From contig JAJRZW010000059.1 of the NCBI GenBank assembly GCA_024275015.1, forward strand, positions 1 through 59,109: a stretch of 59,109 nucleotides of DNA, in the 5' to 3' direction. The stretch comes from Deltaproteobacteria bacterium (GTDB lineage Bacteria; Desulfobacterota; Desulfobulbia; Desulfobulbales; JAJRZW01). Both the position numbers and the translations under genes were made by a program. Positions 25,689 to 34,205 of this stretch are shown piece after piece. Numbering within the stretch: the first letter of the stretch is position 1; each line of letters begins with the position of its first letter. The notes under the pieces were generated by a model. The model did not search any database, was not told where the DNA came from, and was given only the letters and a program-made list of their open reading frames with translations.

Positions 25689-26507
25689 ATGAGTCGACCT
25701 CTCAGGACTTCGTTGCTTGCCTTTTCCATTCTGTGCCTGCTGGTGCCTGCCATTGCCGCGGGCGCAGACTGTAAGGGGCTGCTCAAGAAGGCAAAAAAAG
25801 AGTTCAATGTTATCAAACGGCAGCAGATGATTGAGCAGGCTCTGGCCGCGTGTCCCTCTGATCCGGAATTGACTTACGAGTATGGTTATTCCTTTGAGCG
25901 TTTCAGAAAATATCCCAAGGCCCTGTCGTATTATCGCAAGGCCCTGTCCCTGCGACCGGGAATGGCCAAGGCCTGGTTTGGTATCGGTGATATCGAACGC
26001 GGTAAGGGCAAACTGAAGGCGGCTCGGGAGGCATACGAAAAGGGGATTCAGTTTGACCATGAGAACAAGCGGGTCATGGCCAAGCTTAACGAGGTCCGGA
26101 AAGGGCTTGGGCTTGGCCCTTTCCGTATCCCGGTGAAGCGGGCGGCCGTTGCCGGCAGGTCTGTTCGGGTTCCGGCAGCCAAGGGGACGGCGGTGTCGTC
26201 ACCGATGCTCAATGTCATTACCCGGCTTAAGGTCCATTTTAATGCTAATAGCGCCGAGCTTGGCCTTGACGCCCGTGATGTCATCAGTGTCCTGGTCGGT
26301 CAGGCGATGCTTCGGCACGAGCTTACAGATGTTGTTCTTAAAGTCGTCGGGATTGCCCGTGATCCGGCACTTGCCCGGAGGCGGGCGGAAAAGGTCCGTG
26401 ACTATCTGCTTAATAATTTCGCCATCGGTTCAAAACGTCTGGTGGCCGGGGCCAGGCTTATGGTCGCTGCCGACAAAGGCGGCGGGGTTGAGTTTGTGCC
26501 GCAATAG
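25689..26507 (+). CDS. Periplasmic TPR protein with OmpA-like C-terminus
   Basis: 272 residues from the ATG at 25689, five bases after the preceding stop (a TTG at 25686 is in frame). A Sec signal peptide ends near Ala-Gly-Ala (residue 26). Residues about 30-125 hold two to three TPR-like repeats (YSFERFRKYPKALSYYRKAL; AWFGIGDIERGKGKLKAAREAYEKG). The last 95 residues follow the OmpA peptidoglycan-binding pattern (VHFNANSAEL, ... ARRRAEKVRDYLLNNF..GSKRLV), although the usual GHTD is replaced. It is probably cotranscribed with the c-heme receptor and may anchor that sensing complex to the cell wall; function is inferred. Confidence 0.75.
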   Translation: MSRPLRTSLLAFSILCLLVPAIAAGADCKGLLKKAKKEFNVIKRQQMIEQALAACPSDPELTYEYGYSFERFRKYPKALSYYRKALSLRPGMAKAWFGIGDIERGKGKLKAAREAYEKGIQFDHENKRVMAKLNEVRKGLGLGPFRIPVKRAAVAGRSVRVPAAKGTAVSSPMLNVITRLKVHFNANSAELGLDARDVISVLVGQAMLRHELTDVVLKVVGIARDPALARRRAEKVRDYLLNNFAIGSKRLVAGARLMVAADKGGGVEFVPQ

Positions 26508-26556
26508 GGCAGTGGTAAACGCTCCATCATTCCTGTCATGGGGTTTCTGAACCCCT

Positions 26557-26711
26557 TAACAGGCTGTTGAAAAAGCCGTCCTGGATTTTTCAACTCCCGA
26601 TTGGCCAAAACAAGTTCCGGCCAACCTCTCGATTACACCGGGTTTTTCAACCCGGTGTAATCAGCGGCGCGTCCGTGCGCCGTGACCAGCCCGTTTCTCA
26701 ACGGGCTGGTA
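26557..26711 (+). repeat. R1 element, full copy
   Basis: 155 bp from TAACAGGCTGTTGAAAAAG to CAACGGGCTGGTA. Hairpins in order: GTTGAAAAAGCC arm pair; TTGGCC with GGCCAA; GATTACACCGGG with CCCGGTGTAATC; CAGCCCGTT with AACGGGCTG. No open frame of note. Confidence 0.9.
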
Positions 26712-26727
26712 AAACTCCTTTGTTTTT

Positions 26728-26795
26728 GTCATTCCGGCGAAGGCCGTAATCCATAATGTAATGATGATTTGCGACTTTTTGCGCTGCCATCATGC
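26728..26795 (+). repeat. R4 element, short copy
   Basis: Begins GTCATTCCGGCGAAGGCCG and ends ATGATTTGCGACTTTTTGCG, then GCCATCA, as at 35573 and 47588. The middle, with the returning CCGGAATGAC arm, is missing here. Confidence 0.7.
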
Positions 26796-26845
26796 TGTGG
26801 CATTATAGCACGGGGTGGGGTTTGTTGACTTACGCCGATGTTTTT

Positions 26846-27481
26846 TTATGATATCTGCTCGAGAAATTCTTTTTCCAGGCCGTTGTCGTCGATTTCCCTG
26901 CATAACATTTCTACGAGTTCAGGTATCCGTCCTGTCTCCGCCGGTCCGGAATTGGCCCAGGCCTTGACCGTATCCGTCAAAACCATTTCACTGATGGGGC
27001 CAATGGACAGGGCAAGGGCGTTGGCCATTTTCTTCATGGTCGGTGCCAGGGGGCCGGAGTGGATTATGGTGTTGACATCGGCCCCGGGGGTGGCTTTAGT
27101 CACCGGCGGCGTTTGGGCCTCTGGTTTTGTCCCGGCTCCTTTTCTGGCCGTGTCAACCGCGTTTTTAAGCTCGCTGGTCAGCATGCTTGCGGTCATGTTG
27201 ACCAAGGGGAAGTTGACCCCGGACTCGCAGATGGTGATCAGGCTTGATTCCTGGTCAACGGGGCGAATGAGCATTACTGATTCATCAAATTTTACCTCGA
27301 TGAAACTGATGTCCCGGGCCTGTTTGAGTTTGAACAGCCTTTCCATGGAACGGCCGATATCGGCTGACTTTGCCTGAAATACCTTGGGGAGGTCGGAAAA
27401 GATCTCTTTTTTGCCGTTTATGTGGATGGTCGAGCCGATTACCGCCGGCAACAATTTTATCTCCTGCAGGAGCTCGTTCAT
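26846..27481 (-). CDS. Roadblock-like protein with DUF8082-like C-terminus
   Basis: 211 residues, soluble. The first 110 follow the Roadblock/LC7 pattern (LLQEIKLLPAVIGSTIHINGKKEIFSDLP ... DISFIEVKFDESVMLIRPV ... SLITICESGVNFPLVNMTASML). A Pro/Thr-rich linker (about 115-135) leads to a helical C-terminal domain (MANALALSIGPISEMVLTDTVKAW...LVEMLCREIDDNGLEKEFLEQI) of the kind found in DUF8082. Roadblock proteins usually regulate Ras-like GTPases as GAPs or scaffolds. This is the last gene of the leftward island that also has an MglA-like GTPase. A GGAGAG site precedes the ATG. The exact role is unknown. Confidence 0.7.
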   Translation of the reverse strand: MNELLQEIKLLPAVIGSTIHINGKKEIFSDLPKVFQAKSADIGRSMERLFKLKQARDISFIEVKFDESVMLIRPVDQESSLITICESGVNFPLVNMTASMLTSELKNAVDTARKGAGTKPEAQTPPVTKATPGADVNTIIHSGPLAPTMKKMANALALSIGPISEMVLTDTVKAWANSGPAETGRIPELVEMLCREIDDNGLEKEFLEQIS

Positions 27482-27512
27482 TTATCTCTCCGTTGATATT
27501 GTTACGAGTTCA

Positions 27513-28688
27513 TCATGTCTGGGCCTTTAGGATTGCGGGTCTGATTTTTGCTCCGATTGTGCTCGGGTTGGCTTCGCTGCTTATGCAGATACCTGCCACT
27601 ACCTTGGCTCCGGTGATAATGAGAAGTTTTTCGCCTGATGCGCGTCCCACCAGGATATGGTGCAGACCGGTGGCGCCTAAAAGTTTCTTGGCCTTGAGTA
27701 CCGCCCCGGTGAGGAGAGCGACAAAGGCGGAAAAGTCTTTTTCGATGACATTGGCCTGGGAAAGTACCGATCCGTCGCCGGCAATGACGATATGGCTTGT
27801 CACTCCCGCTTCGTTATTGATCAGCTCGGCCAGTTCCTCCCCGGTGCTTTTTTTCTGCGGCGCCAGGGGGGCGGGATCAATTTCTTTTTCTTTTATCGCC
27901 GGAGGCTTGGTGGCGAAGTCAATGTCGCTGACATTAACCTCGGTCGCCTTGCTGATATCCGGCGACTTCTTTTCAACCGCGGCCCTGGGTGCTTCTTTTT
28001 TCTTTGCCTCGGGCGGCATACTCTTTTCATCCTTCATTCGGGCGCTTTCAATCAGGATAAAGCCCAGGGGGGCCTCAATGGTCCGTTCCCGGTGTCTGCA
28101 GACGTTTTCTATCTCTATTTCGGTGTTGTCCCATTGGATGAGTTCAAAGGCAGCGTCCTGGCCCTTGATGTCGCCGGTGTGGGCATCGATCAGTTCCCCC
28201 TGCTGAAAGTACATCCGTCCTTCCTGACCGCCGGCGGAAAGAGTCAGGGTACAGGTCTTTTTATCCAGTTCGAGAAGCTGAAGAAATGAAGGCAGGGAAA
28301 TGCCGCTCACGTGACCTTTTTTCCCGGAGCTCAGACCCTCGTTGATTTTTTTCAACAGCGAGGTGAAGTCGATGGGCTTTTCGATATACTGAAAAGTGCC
28401 CATTTTCATCAACCTGCTTTCCATCTCGGTGGTGCCGTAAGCGGTCATGGCAATCACCGGGGTCTCGGGCTTCTGGTTGTTTATGTGGGCGATGAGCTCA
28501 AAGCCGTCCATCTCCGGCATCTTCAGGTCGGTGACCACCAGATCCACTGCTTTGGAGTCGATGATCTCAGCGGCTTCCTTGCCGTTGTTGGCGGTCAGGA
28601 CCTCGAATTTATTATCCGGGTCCTTGAGCATATCGGCAAGGCTAAGAAGAAAGTTCTGTTCATCATCAACTATGAGAACGTTTTTCAT
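27513..28688 (-). CDS. Response regulator with DUF4388 and Roadblock domains
   Basis: 391 residues from the ATG at 28688; the frame is open to 28832 only through an R2 repeat. Residues 1-120 are a receiver with an acidic pocket (VDDEQ), acceptor Asp in LVVTDLKMPEMDG and Lys in IEKPIDF. Residues about 128-200 are a DUF4388/PATAN domain (SGISLPSFLQLLELDKKTCTLTL, GRMYFQQGELIDA). A Lys/Glu/Pro-rich linker (about 215-290) is followed by a Roadblock domain (ELINNEAGVTSHIVIAGDGSVLSQ). PATAN and Roadblock domains are known from polarity, phototaxis and gliding regulators. It probably links phosphorylation to the MglA-like GTPase of the same island. Confidence 0.85.
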   Translation of the reverse strand: MKNVLIVDDEQNFLLSLADMLKDPDNKFEVLTANNGKEAAEIIDSKAVDLVVTDLKMPEMDGFELIAHINNQKPETPVIAMTAYGTTEMESRLMKMGTFQYIEKPIDFTSLLKKINEGLSSGKKGHVSGISLPSFLQLLELDKKTCTLTLSAGGQEGRMYFQQGELIDAHTGDIKGQDAAFELIQWDNTEIEIENVCRHRERTIEAPLGFILIESARMKDEKSMPPEAKKKEAPRAAVEKKSPDISKATEVNVSDIDFATKPPAIKEKEIDPAPLAPQKKSTGEELAELINNEAGVTSHIVIAGDGSVLSQANVIEKDFSAFVALLTGAVLKAKKLLGATGLHHILVGRASGEKLLIITGAKVVAGICISSEANPSTIGAKIRPAILKAQT

Positions 28689-28730
28689 GTTCAGGCCTCG
28701 GAAAAAGTAAAAAAACAATTGGCTTATATT

Positions 28731-28915
28731 TGATGGTCTCGTAACAATTCCCCGCGGAGGCGTCTCCGGCGATTTGCGGGAAAAGTGCCGGGCGGCGGGA
28801 TGGGTGAAGAAATCCCGTATGTTTGAGGGCATGGCCCGAGTTCGGGATTTCAGCAGCCCGCCGCCCGGGAATCGTCGTTTTCTCCCCGGAGCGGGAACTT
28901 GTTACGACTTCATCA
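28731..28915 (-). repeat. R2 element, full copy
   Basis: 185 bp, inverted relative to the copy at 16182. Ends: ATGGTCTCGTAACAAT and TTGTTACGACTTCAT. The 8 bases on either side, TATATTTG and CATATTTA, agree at 6 of 8 positions in register, which suggests a decayed target duplication. Confidence 0.9.
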
Positions 28916-29039
28916 TATTTAGGTTCGGGCATGATGTCCGTCCATATCTTCCTTACAATACCTATACTCGCAAGAGTGCGACGGGTCAAGCCGGCCAGCG
29001 GGCTGACGGCAGAAGTTAAAAGGAAAAAAGGCACGCAAG

Positions 29040-29220
29040 ATGGTCTCGTAACAATTCCCCGCGGAGGCGTCTTTGGCGATTTGCGGAAAAAACGCCGGGC
29101 AACGGGATGGGTGAAGAAATCCCGCATGTTTGAGGGCATGGCCCGAGTTCGGGATTTCAGCAGCCCGCCGCCCGGAAATCGTCGTTTTCTACCCGGAGCG
29201 GGAACTTGTTACGACTTCAT
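29040..29220 (-). repeat. R2 element, full copy with 8-bp target duplication
   Basis: Ends ATGGTCTCGTAACAAT and TTGTTACGACTTCAT. It is flanked by a perfect direct repeat CACGCAAG (29032-29039 and 29221-29228). It lies in the same orientation as the copy 120 bp to the left, which it closely matches. Confidence 0.93.
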
Positions 29221-29306
29221 CACGCAAGGGGAACAGAAAAAAATTATAACGCCGGGCGGGACTTGTATGTTGGCAAAGGCGGGATCATCGCGGCTTGTTT
29301 TTCAGC

Positions 29307-31640
29307 CTATTTAATTGTTGCCGACAGTACCTGGCTAAGATCGGTGTCGCCCTGGAGCATCTTCATTATCCAGTCCTGTTTCAGGGTTCGCATGCCGCCG
29401 TCCAGCGCGGCCTGGCGGATCTGGGCCACCGGGGCGTTCCTTTCGATCATTTCTTTCATCTGATCGGTGCATACCAGGAGCTCATGGATCCCGATCCGTC
29501 CCTTATAACCGGAACGCTGGCAATGGGTGCATCCAGAGGCCTTGAAGAGGGTCAGGCCTTTGATGTCGTCGGCGTTGAGGGGATTGGTCGGGTTATCGCC
29601 AAAGTCATTGAGGATGCGGTCAATATCTTCCCGTACCGGCTTATAGGGTTTGCGGCAATGTGGACAGAGACGTCTGATCAGCCTCTGGGCCAGGACCCCG
29701 AGGAGGGAATCGGCGAAGTTGAAGGGATCGATTCCCATGCCCAGGAGTCGGGTCACGGTTTCCGGGGCTGAGTTGGTGTGCAGGGTGGAAAAGACCAGGT
29801 GGCCGGTGAGGGCGGCCTCGATAACGGTGTTGGCGGTCTCGTGATCCCGGGTCTCACCGACCATGATCACGTCGGGGTCGGCGCGGAGGAAGGCCCGGAG
29901 AACCCGGGAGAAATCAAGGTTGATTTTCTGCAGTACCTGTACCTGCCGTAGTCCGTCCTGGACAATTTCCACCGGATCCTCGACGGTCCAGATTTTTTTC
30001 TCCGGGGTGTTGATGAAGTTTAATCCCGCGTGCAGGGTCGTGGTTTTACCGGAACCGGTGGGGCCGACGACCAGAACCAGGCCATAGGGCATCTTCAGGA
30101 GTTTCTTAAAGGTGGCAAGGTTGTCATCCAGGAGGCCGATTTTTTTTAACGGCAGGGCATCACCGCCGGCGAGGATACGCAGAACCACATCCTCGTTGCC
30201 GCCGACCGTTGGCAGGGTCGCAACCCGGAGTTCAATATTGCGGCCGCGGCGGGTCCGGAATTTGATTTTGCCATCCTGGGGCAGGCGCTTTTCGGCGATA
30301 TCAAGTTTGGCAAGTATTTTTATCCTTGAGACCAGGGCCCGTTTGTAATTATAGGGAATGGTCTGAAAGTTCTGGCATTCTCCGTCAATGCGGAAGCGTA
30401 CCAGGGCCCCGCGGCGACCGGCCAGGGACTCGATGTGGATATCCGACACCCCATTGGAGAAGGCCTCCTCAATGATCCGGTTGGTTACCTTGACCACCAG
30501 GCCTTCGGAGTCGCCCTCTTCAAGATCGGCCTCGCTGAATTCGTCGTCTTCATCGGCGTCTTCCACCAGTTCCAGTTCACCGAAGAGGTCATCGTCACTC
30601 TCGTCGAGAAAACCCTGGTGCTTGCCGTGGAAGAAGTCGATGAATTTGTCGATGTCTTCCTGCAGGGCCACTGAGAACTGCATTGACGCCGATTTGAACA
30701 GGCCCCTTAAGTTGTCCAGCATCCCATGATCCTGGGGATCTTCGGCAGCGATATGGAGGTTGCCGCTTTTTGATTCCTTGATCGGGATACAGTGGTTGCC
30801 GCGCCAGAAATGTTCTTTGATCCCCTTGATGACCTTGGGGGTGGGGCCGACCTCGAGTTCATTGAATTCGACAAAGGGGCATTTGAAAAATTCCGAGAGC
30901 GATTCGCCCAGAGCGTCTTTTTCGAGCTCGAAATCGTTATAGAGGATGGTGGTGACCGACTTGCTCCGCTGCTGAGCCATGGCTACCGCCCGGTCGAACA
31001 TCTCTTCGGTAAGGAGGCCCTTGCGGAACAGGGCGTAGAAACGACCGAACTTGCTTACCTCCGCCTGGATTTTTTCCAGTCGACTGCTGGCATTGCGGAA
31101 TTCCGGATCAAGGCGTTTGATCGATTCGAGAGCGGTAACGACTTTATCGGTTTCACCTAATTCTTCGGCAGTATCGGCGAGGCGGTCGAGGATGTCGAGC
31201 TTTTCCCCCTTGGTGAGTTCACGGTCGCCTGCGGCCTGTTCAAGATGGTGGAGGGCACTGACCGTTTCATCCATGGCCAGGAGGCACTCGCCGATCTTGG
31301 CCTCGACCAGTCCCGGTTTAAAGCCGCGCTCAAGGAGAAAATTCAGTTCATCAATGGCGTCGGAGTGAAAGCCGGCCTCGATCAGGCCGAGACAGTTGTC
31401 AAAACGGCGTTCGTGTTCGTCCTGGGTGGCGCCGGTGGTCATCGTCACCGCCGGAGGCGGAGATTTGGCGTCTTCCTGTTGGGAAGCGGCGGAATCAATC
31501 TTGGCCTCGATCTCAGCCCGTCGCGGATGGGCCTGGTCGCCGAGGGTATCAAGCACCGCACGGTAAACCTCAAAGGCGTTTTCGGTCAGCCCATGCTGCA
31601 TGTAGAGGTCAGCTTCTGCTATCTTGGCATCAATATCCAT
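29307..31640 (-). CDS. TPR-fused type IV pilus / type II secretion ATPase (PilB/GspE family)
   Basis: 777 residues. About 210 N-terminal residues are TPR-like helices (ADLYMQHGLTENAFEVYRAVL), followed by a MshEN-like domain (KFGRFYALFRKGLLTEEMFDRAV). A very acidic linker (DDDLFGELELVEDADEDDEF) precedes the ATPase core: Walker A GPTGSGKTTT at 526, Asp box and Walker B DPDVIMVGETRD at about 588, His box TGHLVFSTLHTN. The zinc cysteines CPHC (659) and CTHC (704) mark the PilB/GspE extension-ATPase branch. It should power assembly of pili or pseudopili at the inner membrane. No other pilus gene is here; it sits among MglA/Roadblock regulators. Confidence 0.88.
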   Translation of the reverse strand: MDIDAKIAEADLYMQHGLTENAFEVYRAVLDTLGDQAHPRRAEIEAKIDSAASQQEDAKSPPPAVTMTTGATQDEHERRFDNCLGLIEAGFHSDAIDELNFLLERGFKPGLVEAKIGECLLAMDETVSALHHLEQAAGDRELTKGEKLDILDRLADTAEELGETDKVVTALESIKRLDPEFRNASSRLEKIQAEVSKFGRFYALFRKGLLTEEMFDRAVAMAQQRSKSVTTILYNDFELEKDALGESLSEFFKCPFVEFNELEVGPTPKVIKGIKEHFWRGNHCIPIKESKSGNLHIAAEDPQDHGMLDNLRGLFKSASMQFSVALQEDIDKFIDFFHGKHQGFLDESDDDLFGELELVEDADEDDEFSEADLEEGDSEGLVVKVTNRIIEEAFSNGVSDIHIESLAGRRGALVRFRIDGECQNFQTIPYNYKRALVSRIKILAKLDIAEKRLPQDGKIKFRTRRGRNIELRVATLPTVGGNEDVVLRILAGGDALPLKKIGLLDDNLATFKKLLKMPYGLVLVVGPTGSGKTTTLHAGLNFINTPEKKIWTVEDPVEIVQDGLRQVQVLQKINLDFSRVLRAFLRADPDVIMVGETRDHETANTVIEAALTGHLVFSTLHTNSAPETVTRLLGMGIDPFNFADSLLGVLAQRLIRRLCPHCRKPYKPVREDIDRILNDFGDNPTNPLNADDIKGLTLFKASGCTHCQRSGYKGRIGIHELLVCTDQMKEMIERNAPVAQIRQAALDGGMRTLKQDWIMKMLQGDTDLSQVLSATIK

Positions 31641-31696
31641 GGTCTGCCGATTTTATTATGTCTGATTTGGACAGTGTTTTGAATTGGTGAAAGTTG

Positions 31697-31882
31697 TTTG
31701 TCTCGTAACAATTACCCGCGGATGCGTCTTCGGCGATTTTCGGAAAAAGCACCGGCTGTCGGGATGGGTGAAGAAATCCCGCATGTTTGAGGGCATAGCC
31801 CGAGTTCGGGATTTCAGCAGCCCGCCGCCTGGAGCCCGGAAATCGCCGTTTTCTCTCCGGAGCGGACCTGTTGCGGCTTCAT
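31697..31882 (-). repeat. R2 element with target duplication
   Basis: 186 bp; the ends are slightly decayed (TTTGTCTCGTAACAATT and TGTTGCGGCTTCAT). Flanks GAAAGTTG (31689-31696) and TAAAGTTG (31883-31890) match at 7 of 8 positions in register, as expected for an 8-bp target duplication. Confidence 0.88.
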
Positions 31883-31885
31883 TAA

Positions 31886-31958
31886 AGTTGTTGGCCTCGC
31901 AATAAGTTGCGGGTCAACGGCAATAGCGCTTCTATCTTGTTGAAACTACGTGGGGGCC
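31886..31958 (+). repeat. R6 element
   Basis: A block with GTTGGCCTCGCAATAAGTTG, then CGGGTCAACGG and AGCGCTTCTA, shared with 35942-36012. The inverted GTTGGCC...GGTCAAC arms form a hairpin. Both copies directly follow an R2 copy. Confidence 0.65.
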
Positions 31959-32036
31959 CTCTTTCTTTCGGGAACGCCGTTCGTCATGTTGGTTAATTGC
32001 AAAAAAGATGTCACCGATTCAGGAGCCCGTATTTGA

Positions 32037-33887
32037 TCAGATGGAATACACCGGGATCTCTTCGCCGTCTAAAACCAGAGTCCCGGCAAGTCCGGTTTCA
32101 GTGTCTATCAGTTCCTGCCACTGTGCCTCTTCCGGAACATCCATGGGCTCTACCGGGGCGTCGAGGAAACATGCCTTGCCGAGGCCGTTCTGGTAGAGGA
32201 TGATCATGACCTGTTTTTTCATCGTCGAGCCGGGGTAATCCGCCGGTGGACGAATTACCGGGATTTCCATTTTCTTCAGGACCTTTTGCTGCTCATTGGC
32301 CAGTTCACCGCTGACCATGTCCCTGATGCTGCTCCATGGTGAGGCCTTAAGGGTTTTGAGAGCGAAAAACGATGTCTTGTCGGCCTTGCGGCTGCTGATT
32401 TTTTTTGGCGTCTGATAGGCTACCTGCTCCGGGATAAAGGCCACGGTGCGGCCACCCCATACGGTTTTCATCAGGATCGGCCAGGGGCAGATTTCATGAT
32501 TAGCGACGGTTTTTGACGGGGCTGTGGCCACTGCGGGGCCGCCGCCGAGCCTGACCTGCAGACCGGCGAGAATTTCCTTTGTCTTTGCCACTGCGGCCAA
32601 GGTGTCGACCAGATCACCGTCCTCAACGGTGTCAAGGGCCCGAATACATTCGTTGACCGCCGCGATCACTTCCGGATCCGGCAGGGTTTCTGCCGCCGGG
32701 TAGGTCGCCGCTGTTTTTGCTTCATGCGCCGCCTCAATGACCTCGGCCAGGGCCGGTTCGTAATCGCCGCCCATGGCTCTTTCCAGGGCCCCCTGCTCCC
32801 GCTCAAGCCGGATTCTTATTTTTTTCGTCAGTTTATGGAGCTTTTCGTAACCGCTGTTTTTTTCGAACAGGCTCTCCATAGGCAGGAGACGGTTAACGCA
32901 ATATTCAAGGATAGATCGGTGTTCATTTAAAAAGGTGCTTAGATCGCCGTTGGCGGCGACAACACCGATGGCATGGGTGAAATCACGGTTAAATGATTCA
33001 AGGTTTTCCTGCTGCAGTTTTTTCAGTTTAACACGAACCTTGGATGTGAGCTTATGGATCTTTTCCATTCCCGGGGTGCGGCCGAAGAGGTCATCCATGG
33101 GGATGAGCCTTTTCAGGGCGCGATCAACGCCAGCACTGTACTCATATAATACCCGTTCCATACCGTTGGGGACCGCGATATCGGCGGCGGTGACCGGCGC
33201 TTCGGGCTTGACCTCGGCGGCGGATTCGATCTCAAGGCTGAATTCGGATTTTTCGGCGGCGGCGAGATCAAGGACGCCGTTTTTTTCGGCTATAGGCAGG
33301 GAATCCTGCAGTTCCTGGATCGCATTGACCAGAAGCCGGCGTCCTTCGCGGTCGGGGGGGGCGTTATTGGCGGTACAGGCCTTGATTGCCTCAAGCCCGC
33401 TCCTCAAGTGAGCCGGTCCGGAGGTAGGGGCGGCGCTCGGGTTTTCCTCCATGCACTGGAGTACCCGATCCATGAGGGAGGCAACTTCTTCGCCCGGAGT
33501 GGCCGCCAGATTTAGGCTGTCTCTTAAACGTTTGAGAATTGATCGGGCCTTGCCGGTATTAGTGGCGTTTACCTCCCAGTCAACGGTGAGAATGGCCTCT
33601 TCCATTTCGGCAATAATATCGCCGGTACCGCTGTCAACAGCCGGCCGCACCGGTGGGGTGGCGGCCGGAGGAGCGGTGGGCTCATCCATGGTCAGGTCAA
33701 GAATCGGCTCCGGTTCGGGCTCCGGCGTTGCCGGAACCGCGGGCTGGGCGGCTACCGGCTCTTTCGGTTCAACTGCGGCCTTTGATCCTCCTTCTGCCCC
33801 CAGTTCATAGCGGCCGAAGAGGTCGTCGACGGCGTTTTCTATTTCGCTGGCCAGGCTTTCTGTGAGGTTGGAGTCTTTATCGGTCAT
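32037..33887 (-). CDS. Unknown 616-aa protein with a duplicated helical module
   Basis: I do not recognise this family. Residues 1-95 are acidic and Pro-rich (disordered), then helical segments follow. A module of about 70 residues occurs twice (near 245-310 and 330-390): VDRALKRLIPMDDLFGRTPG and LEYCVNRLLPMESLFEKNSG, each followed by a basic helix (GMEKIHKLTSKVRVKLKKL; GYEKLHKLTKKIRIRLERE). The last 130 residues (VWGGRTVAFIPEQVAYQ...) are a separate globular domain that could be CheW-like, but this is weak. It is cytoplasmic, with a GGGAGA site before the ATG. It lies between the MglA-like GTPase and the PilB-type ATPase, so an adaptor role is a reasonable guess. Confidence 0.65.
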   Translation of the reverse strand: MTDKDSNLTESLASEIENAVDDLFGRYELGAEGGSKAAVEPKEPVAAQPAVPATPEPEPEPILDLTMDEPTAPPAATPPVRPAVDSGTGDIIAEMEEAILTVDWEVNATNTGKARSILKRLRDSLNLAATPGEEVASLMDRVLQCMEENPSAAPTSGPAHLRSGLEAIKACTANNAPPDREGRRLLVNAIQELQDSLPIAEKNGVLDLAAAEKSEFSLEIESAAEVKPEAPVTAADIAVPNGMERVLYEYSAGVDRALKRLIPMDDLFGRTPGMEKIHKLTSKVRVKLKKLQQENLESFNRDFTHAIGVVAANGDLSTFLNEHRSILEYCVNRLLPMESLFEKNSGYEKLHKLTKKIRIRLEREQGALERAMGGDYEPALAEVIEAAHEAKTAATYPAAETLPDPEVIAAVNECIRALDTVEDGDLVDTLAAVAKTKEILAGLQVRLGGGPAVATAPSKTVANHEICPWPILMKTVWGGRTVAFIPEQVAYQTPKKISSRKADKTSFFALKTLKASPWSSIRDMVSGELANEQQKVLKKMEIPVIRPPADYPGSTMKKQVMIILYQNGLGKACFLDAPVEPMDVPEEAQWQELIDTETGLAGTLVLDGEEIPVYSI

Positions 33888-34035
33888 CTGGTAAGGGTCT
33901 CCCTTCTGTCGGCTGAATCATTACGACTTCATTTTTTAGTGACAAAAAGCGTTTATTAAGCCGCAGGTTGCAGCAAGAAGACTGCCTCTTACCCCACGTC
34001 TTGTATCTTGAGATAATCATAAACAGACCGGGAAA

Positions 34036-34175
34036 AACCGTTCATGGCTTTTTAAATTCTTGTTGGCCAAAACAAGTTCCGGTCAACCTCTCGATTGCAC
34101 CGGGGGTTTCAACCCGGCAAAATCGGCGGCGGTGGACATCAGCCGCGTACAGTCCGTTTTTCAACGGATTGATAA
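34036..34175 (+). repeat. R1 element, diverged copy
   Basis: Contains the TTGGCCAAAACAAGTTCCGG core, CAACCTCTCGATT, and the closing hairpin CAGTCCGTT...AACGGATTG, ending TAA at 34175. The left hairpin has lost its pairing. It lies 30 bases past the MglA-like gene stop. Confidence 0.8.
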
Positions 34176-34205
34176 CGCCATCGGTTTGATTACCGTATGA
34201 TTTCA

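Noticed and set aside
26802-26830. Second copy of the TATAAT-containing block, reading leftwards
   Set aside because: No leftward gene follows it; it more likely belongs to a repeat. It lowers confidence in the promoter at 5572.
27513-28832. Longer start (28832) for the receiver-DUF4388-Roadblock gene
   Set aside because: The extra 48 residues are encoded by R2 sequence, and the receiver domain begins directly at the Met at 28688.
28666-29139. 157-codon minus-strand frame spanning both R2 copies
   Set aside because: It runs through repeat DNA into the real start of the receiver gene in another frame; no independent support.
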